Source: Coriobacteriia bacterium (GTDB lineage: Bacteria; Actinomycetota; Coriobacteriia; Anaerosomatales; Anaerosomataceae). Taken from it: DNA of 41,001 nucleotides. The DNA is taken from NCBI GenBank assembly GCA_016933785.1, contig JAFGAG010000031.1, positions 1 to 41,001 on the forward strand. The letters are read 5' to 3'. The position numbers were made by a program, and so were the translations under genes. Below are positions 8,225 through 16,173 of the stretch, piece after piece. The notes under the pieces were generated by a model, which saw nothing but the letters and a program-made list of their open reading frames with translations, had not been told where the DNA came from and searched no databases. The stretch's first letter is position 1, and the number at the start of each line of letters is the position of its first letter.

Positions 8225-9300
8225 CGAACGGTGGCATCACGCTCGCGGCTCTCGGCCACTCGCCCGCAGTGGCTGCACTCATCGCGACGCACCCGCATGA
8301 CCTCGTCCCGGGGCGGGTCATCCGCTCCGACCGGGGGTTCGCGTTCGTGCAGACCGTCGAAGGTTTGCAGGTGGCGCGTCCGGCGACGCGGCTGGTGAAA
8401 AGCGCGGCCGACGGCGGGATCCCGGTGGTTGGCGATTGGGTCCTCCTCGGCGGTGATGAGGCCGAGCCGCTCGTGGAGGTCGTCCTCGAGCGGACGACTG
8501 CTATCATGCGGCGCGATCCGGGGCGATCGGCCCGTGTCCAGGTGCTTGCGGCCAACGTCGATGTGGTCTTCGTGACGCACCCGTTGGCCGGTGAGCCGAA
8601 CCTTTCGCGCATCGAGCGCGAGCTGGCGCTGGTGTGGGATAGCGGAGCGCAGCCGGTGATCCTGCTCACGAAGGCGGATCTGAGCGACGATGCACAGGGG
8701 GCCCGTGACACCGTGGCGGCCATCGCACCCGGTGTGGACATCCACATCACGAGTGCTGCGACCGGAGCAGGCATCGACGAGGCGTTGGTGTACCTGGCCG
8801 GTGGGCGCACCGCGGTGCTCATCGGTCCTTCAGGCTCGGGCAAGTCGACCCTCGTGAACGCGCTTGCAGGTGAGGACGTGCAGGAGACGCGTGAGGTTCG
8901 GGTCGCCGACGGACGGGGCCGCCACACGACCGTGTCACGGGAGCTGATCGTGCTGCCAGGCGGCGGGCTCATCATCGACACTCCGGGCCTCCGGGCGGTC
9001 GGCATGTGGGACTCCTCCGAGGGCCTTGCGCAGGCCTTCTCGGATATCGATGCGCTTGCCGCGCACTGCCGTTTCCGGGACTGCCGGCACGAGGGGGAGC
9101 CGGGGTGCGCAGTGGAGGCCGCCGTCGAGCGGGGTGAGCTCGCCGGACGGAGGCTGGATAGCTTCAGGGAGCTGCAGGCCGAGATCGCGACGGTCAACGA
9201 GCAGCTCGACGTCAGGGCGCGACTCGAGAAGAAGCGTGAGGACAAGATCCTCGCCCGCTCAATCAAGGACTTCTACAAGAACGGCGACAAGCGCCGGTGA
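8221..9300 (+). CDS. rsgA: Ribosome small-subunit-dependent GTPase A
   Basis: RsgA (YjeQ) is a circularly permuted GTPase that checks late 30S maturation. The 359-residue product shows the permuted order: an OB-fold N-terminus, then G4 (LLTKADLS), then G1 (GPSGSGKS, residues 202-209), then G3 (IDTPGLR), and finally the zinc knuckle CRFRDCRHEGEPGC. A lysine-rich tail ends the protein. The ATG overlaps the kinase stop (ATGA), so it is the last gene of the msrA-to-rsgA chain. A 13-bp inverted repeat spanning its stop codon probably ends the transcript. Confidence 0.95.
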   Translation: MTNGGITLAALGHSPAVAALIATHPHDLVPGRVIRSDRGFAFVQTVEGLQVARPATRLVKSAADGGIPVVGDWVLLGGDEAEPLVEVVLERTTAIMRRDPGRSARVQVLAANVDVVFVTHPLAGEPNLSRIERELALVWDSGAQPVILLTKADLSDDAQGARDTVAAIAPGVDIHITSAATGAGIDEALVYLAGGRTAVLIGPSGSGKSTLVNALAGEDVQETREVRVADGRGRHTTVSRELIVLPGGGLIIDTPGLRAVGMWDSSEGLAQAFSDIDALAAHCRFRDCRHEGEPGCAVEAAVERGELAGRRLDSFRELQAEIATVNEQLDVRARLEKKREDKILARSIKDFYKNGDKRR

Positions 9301-9318
9301 TCCGACGCTTGTCGCCGT
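9281..9318. terminator. Inverted repeat between convergent genes, likely bidirectional terminator
   Basis: ACGGCGACAAGCG (9281-9293) is perfectly complementary to 9306-9318, with a 12-nt loop that contains the rsgA stop codon. It lies between rsgA (plus) and the membrane gene ending at 9326 (minus). No clear T tract follows on either strand. Confidence 0.6.
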
Positions 9319-9325
9319 GCGGTTC

Positions 9326-10162
9326 TTACCGGATGCGGTAGACGTCGCGAGCGACCAGTGCCGCCAGGGCGAACGTGAGATTCGCGGCGGCCCAGCCCAT
9401 CTCGAGCGTTGCGGTGAGACCCGACCCCGACCAATCGGCGAACGAGTACCCGGCGTCGGTCAGCGCGTAGATGAGAGCGCCGATGATGACGACCCACCAC
9501 GGCCAGCCCAGCCGCCCGGCTCCAAGCTGCCGGATGACGAGGGCGAGGGCCAGTGCGGGAGCAAGCATGAAGAACACGTCGCCGAGCGGGTAGAGCGTGC
9601 TCACGACGAGCCCCCAGAAGCCAAGTTCGGCCGTGCCGGCGGGGAAGATATGCGGGCCGAGAAGCAGCGCGTACACCACACCGCCGAGGATGAGGCCGAC
9701 CACACCTGCGGTGATGAGGGGTGCCCGTACCGGGGTGAGGTGGCTGTACGAGCGGATGGCCAATGCCATCGCGGCTATGAAGAACACGTACTGAAGCACG
9801 TAGAACGGGTCGGCCAGGCTCGGATACGGGTCCAGGCCCATGTGTAGCTCGAGGACGGTCCAGATGATGTCGCCGATGGCGAAGGCGGCTACGCCGAGAC
9901 CCACGAGAAGCCATTGCTTGCCGACTCCCTGGCTGAGTCCGATCCGCAGCGCGACCGCGATGATCACGACGGCGAAGAGCACCTGCAGCAGCGTGCCGAA
10001 CCAGTAGGACATTGCGTATGCGGTGTCGCTCAGTGCATCGGCGTACATCTGCGTGCTCAGGAATCCGTACAGTGCGGTGAGACCGATGAGGACACCCGCC
10101 GAGATGTAGGTCGCCGGGGTGATGACGCTGTTCTTCTGTGCGGTGGTAGTGGGTGCAGCCAT
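9326..10162 (-). CDS. Polytopic membrane protein, sensor-like
   Basis: The 278-residue product has about eight hydrophobic segments and no soluble domain. The motifs FAIGDIIWTVLELHMG, SLADPFYVLQYVFFI, YPLGDVFFMLAPAL and ALTDAGYSFADW recall the multi-helix membrane regions found at the N-terminus of PAS/GGDEF and kinase proteins, but here no output domain is attached. The ATG at 10162 overlaps the stop of the small upstream gene (ATGA), so the two are coupled. A membrane sensor role is possible but not shown. Confidence 0.75.
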   Translation of the reverse strand: MAAPTTTAQKNSVITPATYISAGVLIGLTALYGFLSTQMYADALSDTAYAMSYWFGTLLQVLFAVVIIAVALRIGLSQGVGKQWLLVGLGVAAFAIGDIIWTVLELHMGLDPYPSLADPFYVLQYVFFIAAMALAIRSYSHLTPVRAPLITAGVVGLILGGVVYALLLGPHIFPAGTAELGFWGLVVSTLYPLGDVFFMLAPALALALVIRQLGAGRLGWPWWVVIIGALIYALTDAGYSFADWSGSGLTATLEMGWAAANLTFALAALVARDVYRIR

Positions 10163-10389
10163 CAGTTCCCCCTTTCGATCTGTGCGAGCAAGTCATCGAT
10201 CACACCGGATGGCGCCACGGGGCTCAGCAGGCGGCGCACATTGGACTCGAGCGCCGGCAGGTCCGCGTCGGTGAGCTCGTCAGCGGTCTTGCCGATCGAG
10301 AGCGCCGTACCGCGCACACAGGTGTCGGCCACCGTCGCTCCGACATACGGACTCAACGCAGTGATGACGCGTTCGCGCAGCGTAGCCAT
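10162..10389 (-). CDS. Small conserved-looking protein (75 aa), unknown function
   Basis: The ATG at 10389 begins MATLRERVITALSPYVG; the frame extends further upstream but without a good start or coding signs. The 75-residue product is soluble, predicted mostly helical, with AAL-rich helices and DLPALESNVRRLLSPVAP in the middle. There is a single Cys (TVADTCVRG). It is coupled by an ATGA overlap to the eight-helix membrane protein and probably works with it. I do not recognise the family. Confidence 0.7.
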   Translation of the reverse strand: MATLRERVITALSPYVGATVADTCVRGTALSIGKTADELTDADLPALESNVRRLLSPVAPSGVIDDLLAQIERGN

Positions 10390-10527
10390 GGTCCCCCCCA
10401 TCACTCGAACAGCAGCCGACCCGGTGAAAGTGCTTGACTGCAATACTGTCGGCCACCCCCGAGTGTCCGTTCGAAGTGACGTTTGTGTCAAGCGTCGCAG
10501 TCCGGACGACAGGCGGGTGGACGACGG

Positions 10528-10533
10528 TATACT
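10528..10533 (+). promoter_or_regulatory. Possible -10 box for flavin reductase gene
   Basis: TATACT lies 65 bases before the ATG at 10598, in the 208-base gap between the divergent genes. No good -35 lies at the right distance, so this is a weak call. Confidence 0.35.
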
Positions 10534-10597
10534 CGAGACGTCTGACAGTCTTGCCGGTGGTGGCGGGCGCCACGCGGCGTACACCTTAGGAGGAACG

Positions 10598-11176
10598 ATG
10601 AAACGACGATTGGGGCCGAGTGACCGGCTCTATCCGATGCCTGTGCCACTCGTATGTGGTGGCACGATGGAACATGCCGACGCGTGTGCGGTCGCCTGGA
10701 TCGGCATCTGCGCGACCGATCCGCCCCGGATCGCGCTGGCTCTACGCGAGAGTCGGTACACGCTCGAACTCATCCGCGCCTCCGGCACCCTTACGGTCAA
10801 CACACCGCGGGCGGCCGACGCTGCGGTCGTGGACTACTTCGGCATCACGAGCGGGCGTGCCACCGACAAGTTCGCCGGAAGTGGTTGGACGCTCGAGCTG
10901 TCGGTCGCGGTCGAGGCGCCCCGGATCGCAGAGTGCCCCTACCAGATGGAGTGCAGGGTCACGCACGAGATCCCACTCGGGAGTCACGTGCTGGTGGTGG
11001 CCGAGGTCGTCGAGAGCCACGCCGAGGACTCGATACTGGATGCGAGCGGCTCGAAGGTGGATGTCGGGCTGCTCGACCCGCTCGTCTACATTGCCGGGAG
11101 CAGGGAGTACCGCCGTCTGGGCGAGAAGGTCGCCGATGCGTACACCATCGGCAAGGGCGTGGGCCAAGAGCGCTGA
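10598..11176 (+). CDS. Flavin reductase-like / FMN-binding split-barrel protein
   Basis: The 192-residue product belongs to the flavin reductase-like domain family. The signature runs from MPVPLVCGGTMEHADACAVAWIG near residue 15 through TDPPRIALALRESRYTLELI and TLTVNTPRAADA, to a C-terminal DPLVYIAGSREYRRLGE. Such proteins bind FMN and serve as flavin or ferric reductases, often in anaerobes. The ATG at 10598 follows a strong TAGGAGGA box; the open frame runs much further upstream but only antisense to other genes. A 13-bp hairpin follows the gene. Confidence 0.88.
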   Translation: MKRRLGPSDRLYPMPVPLVCGGTMEHADACAVAWIGICATDPPRIALALRESRYTLELIRASGTLTVNTPRAADAAVVDYFGITSGRATDKFAGSGWTLELSVAVEAPRIAECPYQMECRVTHEIPLGSHVLVVAEVVESHAEDSILDASGSKVDVGLLDPLVYIAGSREYRRLGEKVADAYTIGKGVGQER

Positions 11177-11234
11177 TTCATGCGCGTGATGCATACACAC
11201 GGGGCCGACCGAGTCGTGCGACTCCGTGGATTCA

Positions 11235-11263
11235 GAAGGGCGCCCGCATCGCGGGCGCCCTTC
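11235..11263. terminator. GC-rich terminator hairpin
   Basis: GAAGGGCGCCCGC (11235-11247) and its exact complement (11251-11263) form a 13-bp stem with a 3-nt loop, between the convergent flavin reductase and secreted protein genes. There is no T tract, so termination efficiency is uncertain. Confidence 0.7.
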
Positions 11264-11293
11264 CGGCGGGACTGATATCGGGGGGAATCGATC

Positions 11294-11710
11294 TCAGTCA
11301 CTGCTGACGTCGGTCGGCACACACTTGGCGTACTTGTATGCGTGCCGGTTCTGGTGGCGCAGGAGCTTCTGCACCCACTCAGGAGAGTGAGCCTGGATCA
11401 TCTCGCCAGCCTGGGTCTGGGCCTGGGTCATCTCGCCGGCCTGGGTCATCTCGCCGGTCTTGGCCTGCGTCTTGACCTGGGCCATCTCGCCGTCCTGGTT
11501 CTGCGTCCTCACCCGGACCATCTCGCCGGCCTGGGTCTGCGTCCCTTCGCAAGAGCGGAGCTGAAGCTGGACCGCATCCTCGGGGCACTCGACGCACGTT
11601 CCGTCCTGGTACCTATCCTGACTTTGGGTCTGCGTCGCTGCCAGCGCAGGGGTGGCGATCAGCGCGAACGCCGAAACCATCGCCACTACTGTAAGAGTCC
11701 ACCGTTTCAT
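11294..11710 (-). CDS. Secreted Gln-rich protein with GEM repeats
   Basis: The 138-residue product starts with a clear Sec signal peptide (MKRWTLTVVAMVSAFALIA, cleavage probably after PALA). The mature part has a Cys pair (CVECPEDAV), then a low-complexity stretch with five GEM units, each preceded by Gln, Asp, Thr or Ala (TQAGEM, NQDGEM, AKTGEM, TQAGEM, TQAGEM), and ends in a basic region HQNRHAYKYAKC. The repeats sit at about 60-110. It is 106 bases downstream of the DUF5667 gene on the same strand and may be a target or partner of the sigma/DUF5667 system. No family was recognised. Confidence 0.75.
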   Translation of the reverse strand: MKRWTLTVVAMVSAFALIATPALAATQTQSQDRYQDGTCVECPEDAVQLQLRSCEGTQTQAGEMVRVRTQNQDGEMAQVKTQAKTGEMTQAGEMTQAQTQAGEMIQAHSPEWVQKLLRHQNRHAYKYAKCVPTDVSSD

Positions 11711-11816
11711 GGGGTACACCTTCTTCCGGACTGAGGGGTGGCACACCCAGAAGAACGGAGGCGACCACCCGGGGGTTACGGCCGTGGATGCACGGATTTG
11801 ACGAGCGGTGTCGCGA

Positions 11817-12539
11817 TCAGCGGAGCCCGGAGGTCCCGCTCGTCTCGCATGAGCCGTCGGGGTTTGCCGACGCGCTCGTGTCCTGCTGGGCAGGTTCGCG
11901 ATATCCGAGGCCGTCATCGGGGCTTCCTCCCGTGCCGTCCGGCTCGGGCCTGTTGTTCGATCCACCGCTGCCCTCGGGTGCGTGCTGCATGACGGGTGCC
12001 GATACCGCTTCATCGATCGCCTCGCGAGTCTGCACCGGCGCGTCAGCACCGCGCTCGCGGATGCGATGCGCCTCTTCCTCCCCGAGGGTCCCCTCGGCAG
12101 GAGTGGCCTGACGGACCGCTTCGCGCAGCGCACCGAGTGAGTCGTCGACGAGCTGTGGCTCAGAGCCCTTGCGGGCAAGGCTCGCGGTCTCACCCGCGCG
12201 TCGTGCGGCGATGCTCACGAGCAGCCGGTTCTCCAACCTGCCTGGAGGCAGGATAGACACAGCGGCGTTCTCGGCCGCGATCTTGACGCCGTACAGCGGA
12301 TCACCAGGCAGCGAGTGCTCCGTCGCGTATGCCACGCCGCTTCCCAGCACGGCGAGTGCGGTCGCGGCTGCTGCAACACGATGAGAAGCAAGCATGAGAA
12401 GCCCGCCACGCCGGTCAGCGAGGACCTCGTGCATCACACGCGTGCGGATCTGCGCACGCGTAGACGCGCTCAGTGGCTCCGCAGCCTTGCCGAGTGCCTC
12501 AGTGAGCTCGTCTGTGAGCAGATCATCGTCACGCACCAT
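11817..12539 (-). CDS. DUF5667 domain membrane protein (sigma-factor partner)
   Basis: The 240-residue product has a cytoplasmic N-terminus (MVRDDDLLTDELTEALGKAA), one membrane helix (about 55-72), and directly after it the DUF5667 core ATEHSLPGDPLYGVKIAAEN and RLLVSIAARRAGE. A disordered Ser/Gly/Pro-rich tail follows. DUF5667 proteins often stand beside ECF sigma factors in actinobacteria and may regulate them; an anti-sigma-like role is inferred. The ATG at 12539 overlaps the sigma gene end by 11 bases. Confidence 0.83.
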   Translation of the reverse strand: MVRDDDLLTDELTEALGKAAEPLSASTRAQIRTRVMHEVLADRRGGLLMLASHRVAAAATALAVLGSGVAYATEHSLPGDPLYGVKIAAENAAVSILPPGRLENRLLVSIAARRAGETASLARKGSEPQLVDDSLGALREAVRQATPAEGTLGEEEAHRIRERGADAPVQTREAIDEAVSAPVMQHAPEGSGGSNNRPEPDGTGGSPDDGLGYREPAQQDTSASANPDGSCETSGTSGLR

Positions 12540-13119
12540 CGTGTTCGCCTTCTTGAAGTAGCCGGGCGAGTGTCCTGATCGCCCGGTGCTGCAGTGCCTT
12601 GATCGCATTCTCGTTCTTGCCCAGCGCGTCGGCCGTGTCCTTGATGCTCATGTCCCACCAGAACCGCATCGCGATCACCGCCGCCTGCTCGTCAGTCAAC
12701 ATACTCACTGCGGCTCGCACCCGAACCGAGTCGACCGCGGCGATTGCGGCGATATCGGCCGGTTCGGCGGTCTCTCCCGTGTCGGGGGATTCCTCCGTCG
12801 GGACCGGGCGGTGCGCCTTCCGGCGGTATTCGTCGACGACGGCGTTCCGCGCGATCCTGAACAGCCACGCTGAGAACGGCAGCCCGCGGTCATCGTAGCC
12901 GCCGATCGCCTCCCACGCTTTCAAGAAGACCGTCGCGGTCACGTCTTCGGCGTCGTGTGTGGAGTCGACTCGCGAGCGGATGAACGCGTAGACCCGGTCG
13001 GCGTACTCGTCGTACAGCCGTCCGAACGCCTTCGCATCCCCACCGCAGGCTCGACGCACCGTGCGCGCCAGGCGCCGCTCGGCCAGATCGGTCGATTGCT
13101 GTCTGTGCGTTACTGACAA
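12529..13119 (-). CDS. ECF-type RNA polymerase sigma factor
   Basis: The 196-residue protein has the two-domain ECF layout. Region 2 shows AFGRLYDEYADRVYAFI, DAEDVTATVFLKAWEAI and PFSAWLFRIARNAVVDEYRR; region 4 shows MLTDEQAAVIAMRFWWDMS, IKDTADALGKNENAIKALQHRAI. A 40-residue linker is Pro/Glu-rich. The start appears to be a TTG at 13119. It is coupled to the DUF5667 gene, with the secreted repeat protein further down, a typical envelope-stress type arrangement (inference). Confidence 0.93.
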   Translation of the reverse strand: MSVTHRQQSTDLAERRLARTVRRACGGDAKAFGRLYDEYADRVYAFIRSRVDSTHDAEDVTATVFLKAWEAIGGYDDRGLPFSAWLFRIARNAVVDEYRRKAHRPVPTEESPDTGETAEPADIAAIAAVDSVRVRAAVSMLTDEQAAVIAMRFWWDMSIKDTADALGKNENAIKALQHRAIRTLARLLQEGEHDGA

Positions 13120-13149
13120 CGCAGAAGACCCCTCACGCGTTACTGGGAC

Positions 13150-13171
13150 ACCTGGCGAACCTGCGCCAGGT
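13150..13171. promoter_or_regulatory. Inverted repeat upstream of ECF sigma gene
   Basis: ACCTGGCG (13150-13157) and CGCCAGGT (13164-13171) form an 8-bp dyad with a 6-nt spacer, about 30 bases upstream of the sigma start. On the minus strand a TATGAT (13188-13183) just before it could be the -10, placing the dyad at the start of the transcript as an operator or hairpin. Confidence 0.45.
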
Positions 13172-13269
13172 CACTGACAGGCATCATAGCGGCAGCAACG
13201 CGCCAACGGAGAATCGGTTACGGCGCGGTCATGGGAGGCTGCCGCCGGAGGGCGGGCGGGGGGCGCCGT

Positions 13270-14457
13270 CTATCCGCAACCGCCAGGGACAGCGCATGGC
13301 GCCGAGGGCGACTTGCCCACGGGTCGCTGTACCGGGATGGTGCGCGCGCGTTCGGGGTGCAGGATGCAGGTGAGGTCCTCGGCCATGTAGTCGCCTTCAC
13401 GCTGCCACGCCTTGGCACGACAGCCCCGACAGATGCGGGAGTACTCACATGCGTCCGGAGCGCACATGCCCGTCGACTCCTGCAGGTCGATCTGGTACAG
13501 GGCGTCGGTGGCCTCGGCGAAGCTCATCTCGCGGATGTTGCCCACCGTCCAGTCCTGCGCGAACTGGCAGGGCATGACGTTGCCTTCCGAGCTGAGGTTC
13601 ATGTGGCCCTTGCCGACCGGGCAGGCGCTCATGATCTTCAGGCGCTCGAGACCCTTGCTCACGTCCACACCGCGCTCGATGAACCGCTCCGCGATGTACG
13701 GGATCACCGAGGGGAGCGCGCCCACGTCGTATTCGAACTTGAGGTCGGGGTCCAGCATGTCCTCGACGATGAAGTCGGCGAGCTCGCGCCACTGTTCCAC
13801 GGTCACCCGGGCGTCGTCCTCGCCTTCGCTGCGGCCCGATGTGATGAGGTCGCAGATGTAGATCATGCCGCAGTCGTGATCCTTGGCCATCTGGATGATG
13901 TCGAAGATGTGCGGCCACGTGTCCACGGAGAGTGCGGTCTTGAGCACCACACCCACGCCCTCGGCGCGGAGCGCCTTGATCGCACGCAGCACACGTGCAT
14001 GCGTTCCCGGGACACCGACCATCTTGTCGTGGAACTCGGCCGGGCCGTACATCGATGTGGCGATCCACCGCACGCCGTACTCCTTGAGGCGCGTAGCGGC
14101 GGCTTCATCGATCATCGTGCAGTTGGTTGAGATTGTGGGACGGACGCCCTGGGCATTCACCTCGGCCAGGATCTCCCAGAAGTTGGGGCGCATCATCGGC
14201 TCGCCGCCGGAGAGGAAGACGACCGGTACGCCTGCCTCGCCCATGCGCCGAACGACGTCGATGGTCTCCTCATCCGAAAGCTCGTCGGGGAGCACGTGCG
14301 CATCGGCGGACATGTAGCAGTGGTCGCAGAGCAGATTGCAGCGGTTGGTGATGTTCCAGATGATGTCGCTCGGCCGGCCGAGCTCCGCGCACTTGAGTGC
14401 CTTGTTCTCCGCCTCTGAGAGCGGGCCGTCGAAGAAGAGCGAGCGGACGTGTGCCAT
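13270..14457 (-). CDS. Radical SAM/SPASM protein, NirJ/AhbC/AhbD-like
   Basis: The 395-residue protein has the radical SAM motif CNLLCDHC (Cys40, Cys44, Cys47), FLSGGEPMMRP, and a SPASM-type C-terminus with CPVGKGHMNLSSEGNVMPC and CEYSRICRGCRAKAWQREGDYM. The last motif resembles heme d1/alternative heme enzymes NirJ, AhbC and AhbD, but related peptide-modifying enzymes share it, and no other heme gene is nearby. The ATG at 14457 follows a GGAGG box. An unusual tail (PSAPCAVPGGCG) adds two Cys. The gene is alone in its unit, and its substrate is unknown. Confidence 0.87.
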   Translation of the reverse strand: MAHVRSLFFDGPLSEAENKALKCAELGRPSDIIWNITNRCNLLCDHCYMSADAHVLPDELSDEETIDVVRRMGEAGVPVVFLSGGEPMMRPNFWEILAEVNAQGVRPTISTNCTMIDEAAATRLKEYGVRWIATSMYGPAEFHDKMVGVPGTHARVLRAIKALRAEGVGVVLKTALSVDTWPHIFDIIQMAKDHDCGMIYICDLITSGRSEGEDDARVTVEQWRELADFIVEDMLDPDLKFEYDVGALPSVIPYIAERFIERGVDVSKGLERLKIMSACPVGKGHMNLSSEGNVMPCQFAQDWTVGNIREMSFAEATDALYQIDLQESTGMCAPDACEYSRICRGCRAKAWQREGDYMAEDLTCILHPERARTIPVQRPVGKSPSAPCAVPGGCG

Positions 14458-14614
14458 GAAGAGTGCCTCCTTGTGGAACGATAGACACAGCCTCGTGCCG
14501 GCGAGGCGGATCGGCGAACCTTCACAGGGTAGCACCGTGCAAGGTGCGCGCCAAACGCGGCGGCGTCAGCGACCTCAGGATGCCACCTGCCGGGTGGGGT
14601 ACTTTCTGTACTGA

Positions 14615-14650
14615 GGGTACCCGACCGCCTGCGGCCCGTCCCGGGTACCC
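14615..14650 (+). promoter_or_regulatory. Inverted repeat in leader of antiporter gene
   Basis: GGGTACCCG (14615-14623) and CGGGTACCC (14642-14650) form a 9-bp dyad with an 18-nt loop, 45 bases before the proposed antiporter start. It may be a leader hairpin or an operator. I compared it with the c-di-AMP riboswitch pattern and found no match. Confidence 0.4.
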
Positions 14651-14694
14651 CCGGAGCGAGACCCGGGCCGCCGTTTGTCCACAAGGGGGCCGCC

Positions 14695-16173
14695 ATAAAC
14701 GGAACCATCGCCACGCTCATCCTGATCAGTGCGGCGCTCCTGGCGGCGGGCGTGCTGGCGAGCAAGCTCTCGTCCCGTTTCGGCATCCCCGCGCTGCTGC
14801 TCTTCCTCGTGACCGGCATGCTCGCCGGCTCGGAGGGGCCGGGTGGGATCCCGTTCGACAATCCGGTCCTTGCGATGGCGATAGGATCGGCGGCACTCTT
14901 CCTCATCCTATTCGACGGTGGCCTGCAGACCGACCTAAAGAACCTCTCGCGCACGGTCGCGATCAGGGGCGCGCTGCTTGCGACGGCCGGTGTCATGCTC
15001 ACCGCCGGCATCGTGGGTGCGTTCGCCGTGTTCGTGTTGGACCTGCCACTCACCGACGGCCTGCTGCTTGGCGCGATCCTTTCATCTACCGATGCGGCTG
15101 CGGTCTTCTCGGTGCTCCGCTCGCGAAGCATGGGTCTGCCGCCGAAGCTTCGGACACTCATCGAGCTCGAATCGGCGAGCAACGACCCCACCGCCGTCTT
15201 CCTTACGGTGACCCTCATCGCGCTCGCCGCGGGCGATGCGCCGACGGGTGCGCTCCTTCCCGCGATGTTCGCCCTCAAGCTCGTCGGCGGTGGCGCGGTC
15301 GGGTGGCTCTCGGGTCTCTTGATCGTGCGGATCCTGAACCGCATCGATCTCGAGCACGACGGCCTTTATCCCGTGCTGACGCTTGCCGCGGCGGGCGCGG
15401 TGTTCGGGATCGCCGAGGTCGTGGGTGCGAGCGGTTTCATGGCGGCCTACATGGCGGGGCTCGCGATGGCGGGCCGGGTCTTTGCGCACCGCCGCAGCCT
15501 GCTCCGCTTCCACGAGGGCATCGCCTGGCTGATGCAGATCGTGATGTTCCTGATCCTCGGCCTGCTCGTCTTCCCTTCCGAGTTGCTCGACAACGCGCTA
15601 CCGGGTCTCGCCATCTCGGCGGTGCTGATGTTTGTCGCACGTCCCCTCGCGGTGATGGCGCTCCTCCTTGGCTCGGACTTCTCGATCCGCGAGCGGGTCA
15701 TGGTCTCGTGGGTGGGGTTGCGCGGCGCGGCACCGATCATACTGGCCACGTTCCCGATGGTCGCCGGGCTCGGTACGGCGGGGTCGATCTTCAACACGGT
15801 GTTCTTCGTCGTCGTATTCTCGGTGCTGATCCAGGGACCGACCGCGGGTCTGGTGGCGCGCCTCCTCAGGGTGGACGTTCCGATGGAGAACACCGAACGA
15901 CTGCCGATCGAGATCGATACCGATGCGGCGATGGGGATGACCGTCGCGCGCCTTGAGGTGGAGCCTGGCGCGGTCGCCGACCGGAGGCACCTGCTCGAAG
16001 TGGGTGGGCCCGATATGCCGCTTGTGATCCTCATGCGCAGGCACGGCTGGTACTTCATCCCCACGGGAACGACCGTGCTGGCCGGCGGTGACGAGCTCTA
16101 CGTGCTGGGTACCGCCGAGATGATCGAGGCGATGCGCCCGGTTGCGTGCGACGCGGTCCGCTGCGACCTCTAG
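14695..16173 (+). CDS. NhaP2/CvrA-type K+(Na+)/H+ antiporter, apparent AUA start
   Basis: This 492-residue protein is a CPA1 cation/proton antiporter with about 12 helices and a C-terminal RCK_C (TrkA_C) domain (about 405-485). Motifs include LSSRFGIPALLLFLVTGMLAG, LFDGGLQTD, LSSTDAAAVFSVLRS and ESASNDPTAVFLT. The first canonical start (GTG 14752) falls inside the first helix. Homologues begin about 17-20 residues earlier with M-N, and here the frame reads ATA-AAC (I-N) at 14695, with an AGGGGG box 5 bases upstream (14684-14689). No ATG, GTG or TTG lies in frame nearby, so AUA is the likely initiator. It converges with the MBL gene with a 4-base overlap. Confidence 0.9.
   Translation: MNGTIATLILISAALLAAGVLASKLSSRFGIPALLLFLVTGMLAGSEGPGGIPFDNPVLAMAIGSAALFLILFDGGLQTDLKNLSRTVAIRGALLATAGVMLTAGIVGAFAVFVLDLPLTDGLLLGAILSSTDAAAVFSVLRSRSMGLPPKLRTLIELESASNDPTAVFLTVTLIALAAGDAPTGALLPAMFALKLVGGGAVGWLSGLLIVRILNRIDLEHDGLYPVLTLAAAGAVFGIAEVVGASGFMAAYMAGLAMAGRVFAHRRSLLRFHEGIAWLMQIVMFLILGLLVFPSELLDNALPGLAISAVLMFVARPLAVMALLLGSDFSIRERVMVSWVGLRGAAPIILATFPMVAGLGTAGSIFNTVFFVVVFSVLIQGPTAGLVARLLRVDVPMENTERLPIEIDTDAAMGMTVARLEVEPGAVADRRHLLEVGGPDMPLVILMRRHGWYFIPTGTTVLAGGDELYVLGTAEMIEAMRPVACDAVRCDL

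Noticed and set aside
11340-11600. CRISPR-like or satellite array in the GEM repeat region
   Set aside because: The repeats are short, in frame and coding, within a secreted protein.
14590-14690. c-di-AMP (ydaO) riboswitch before the K+ antiporter
   Set aside because: The conserved core motifs of that riboswitch are not visible.
14463-15956. Long plus frame overlapping the antiporter gene
   Set aside because: Arg/Gly/Ala-rich translation without motifs, in the wrong frame to the antiporter.
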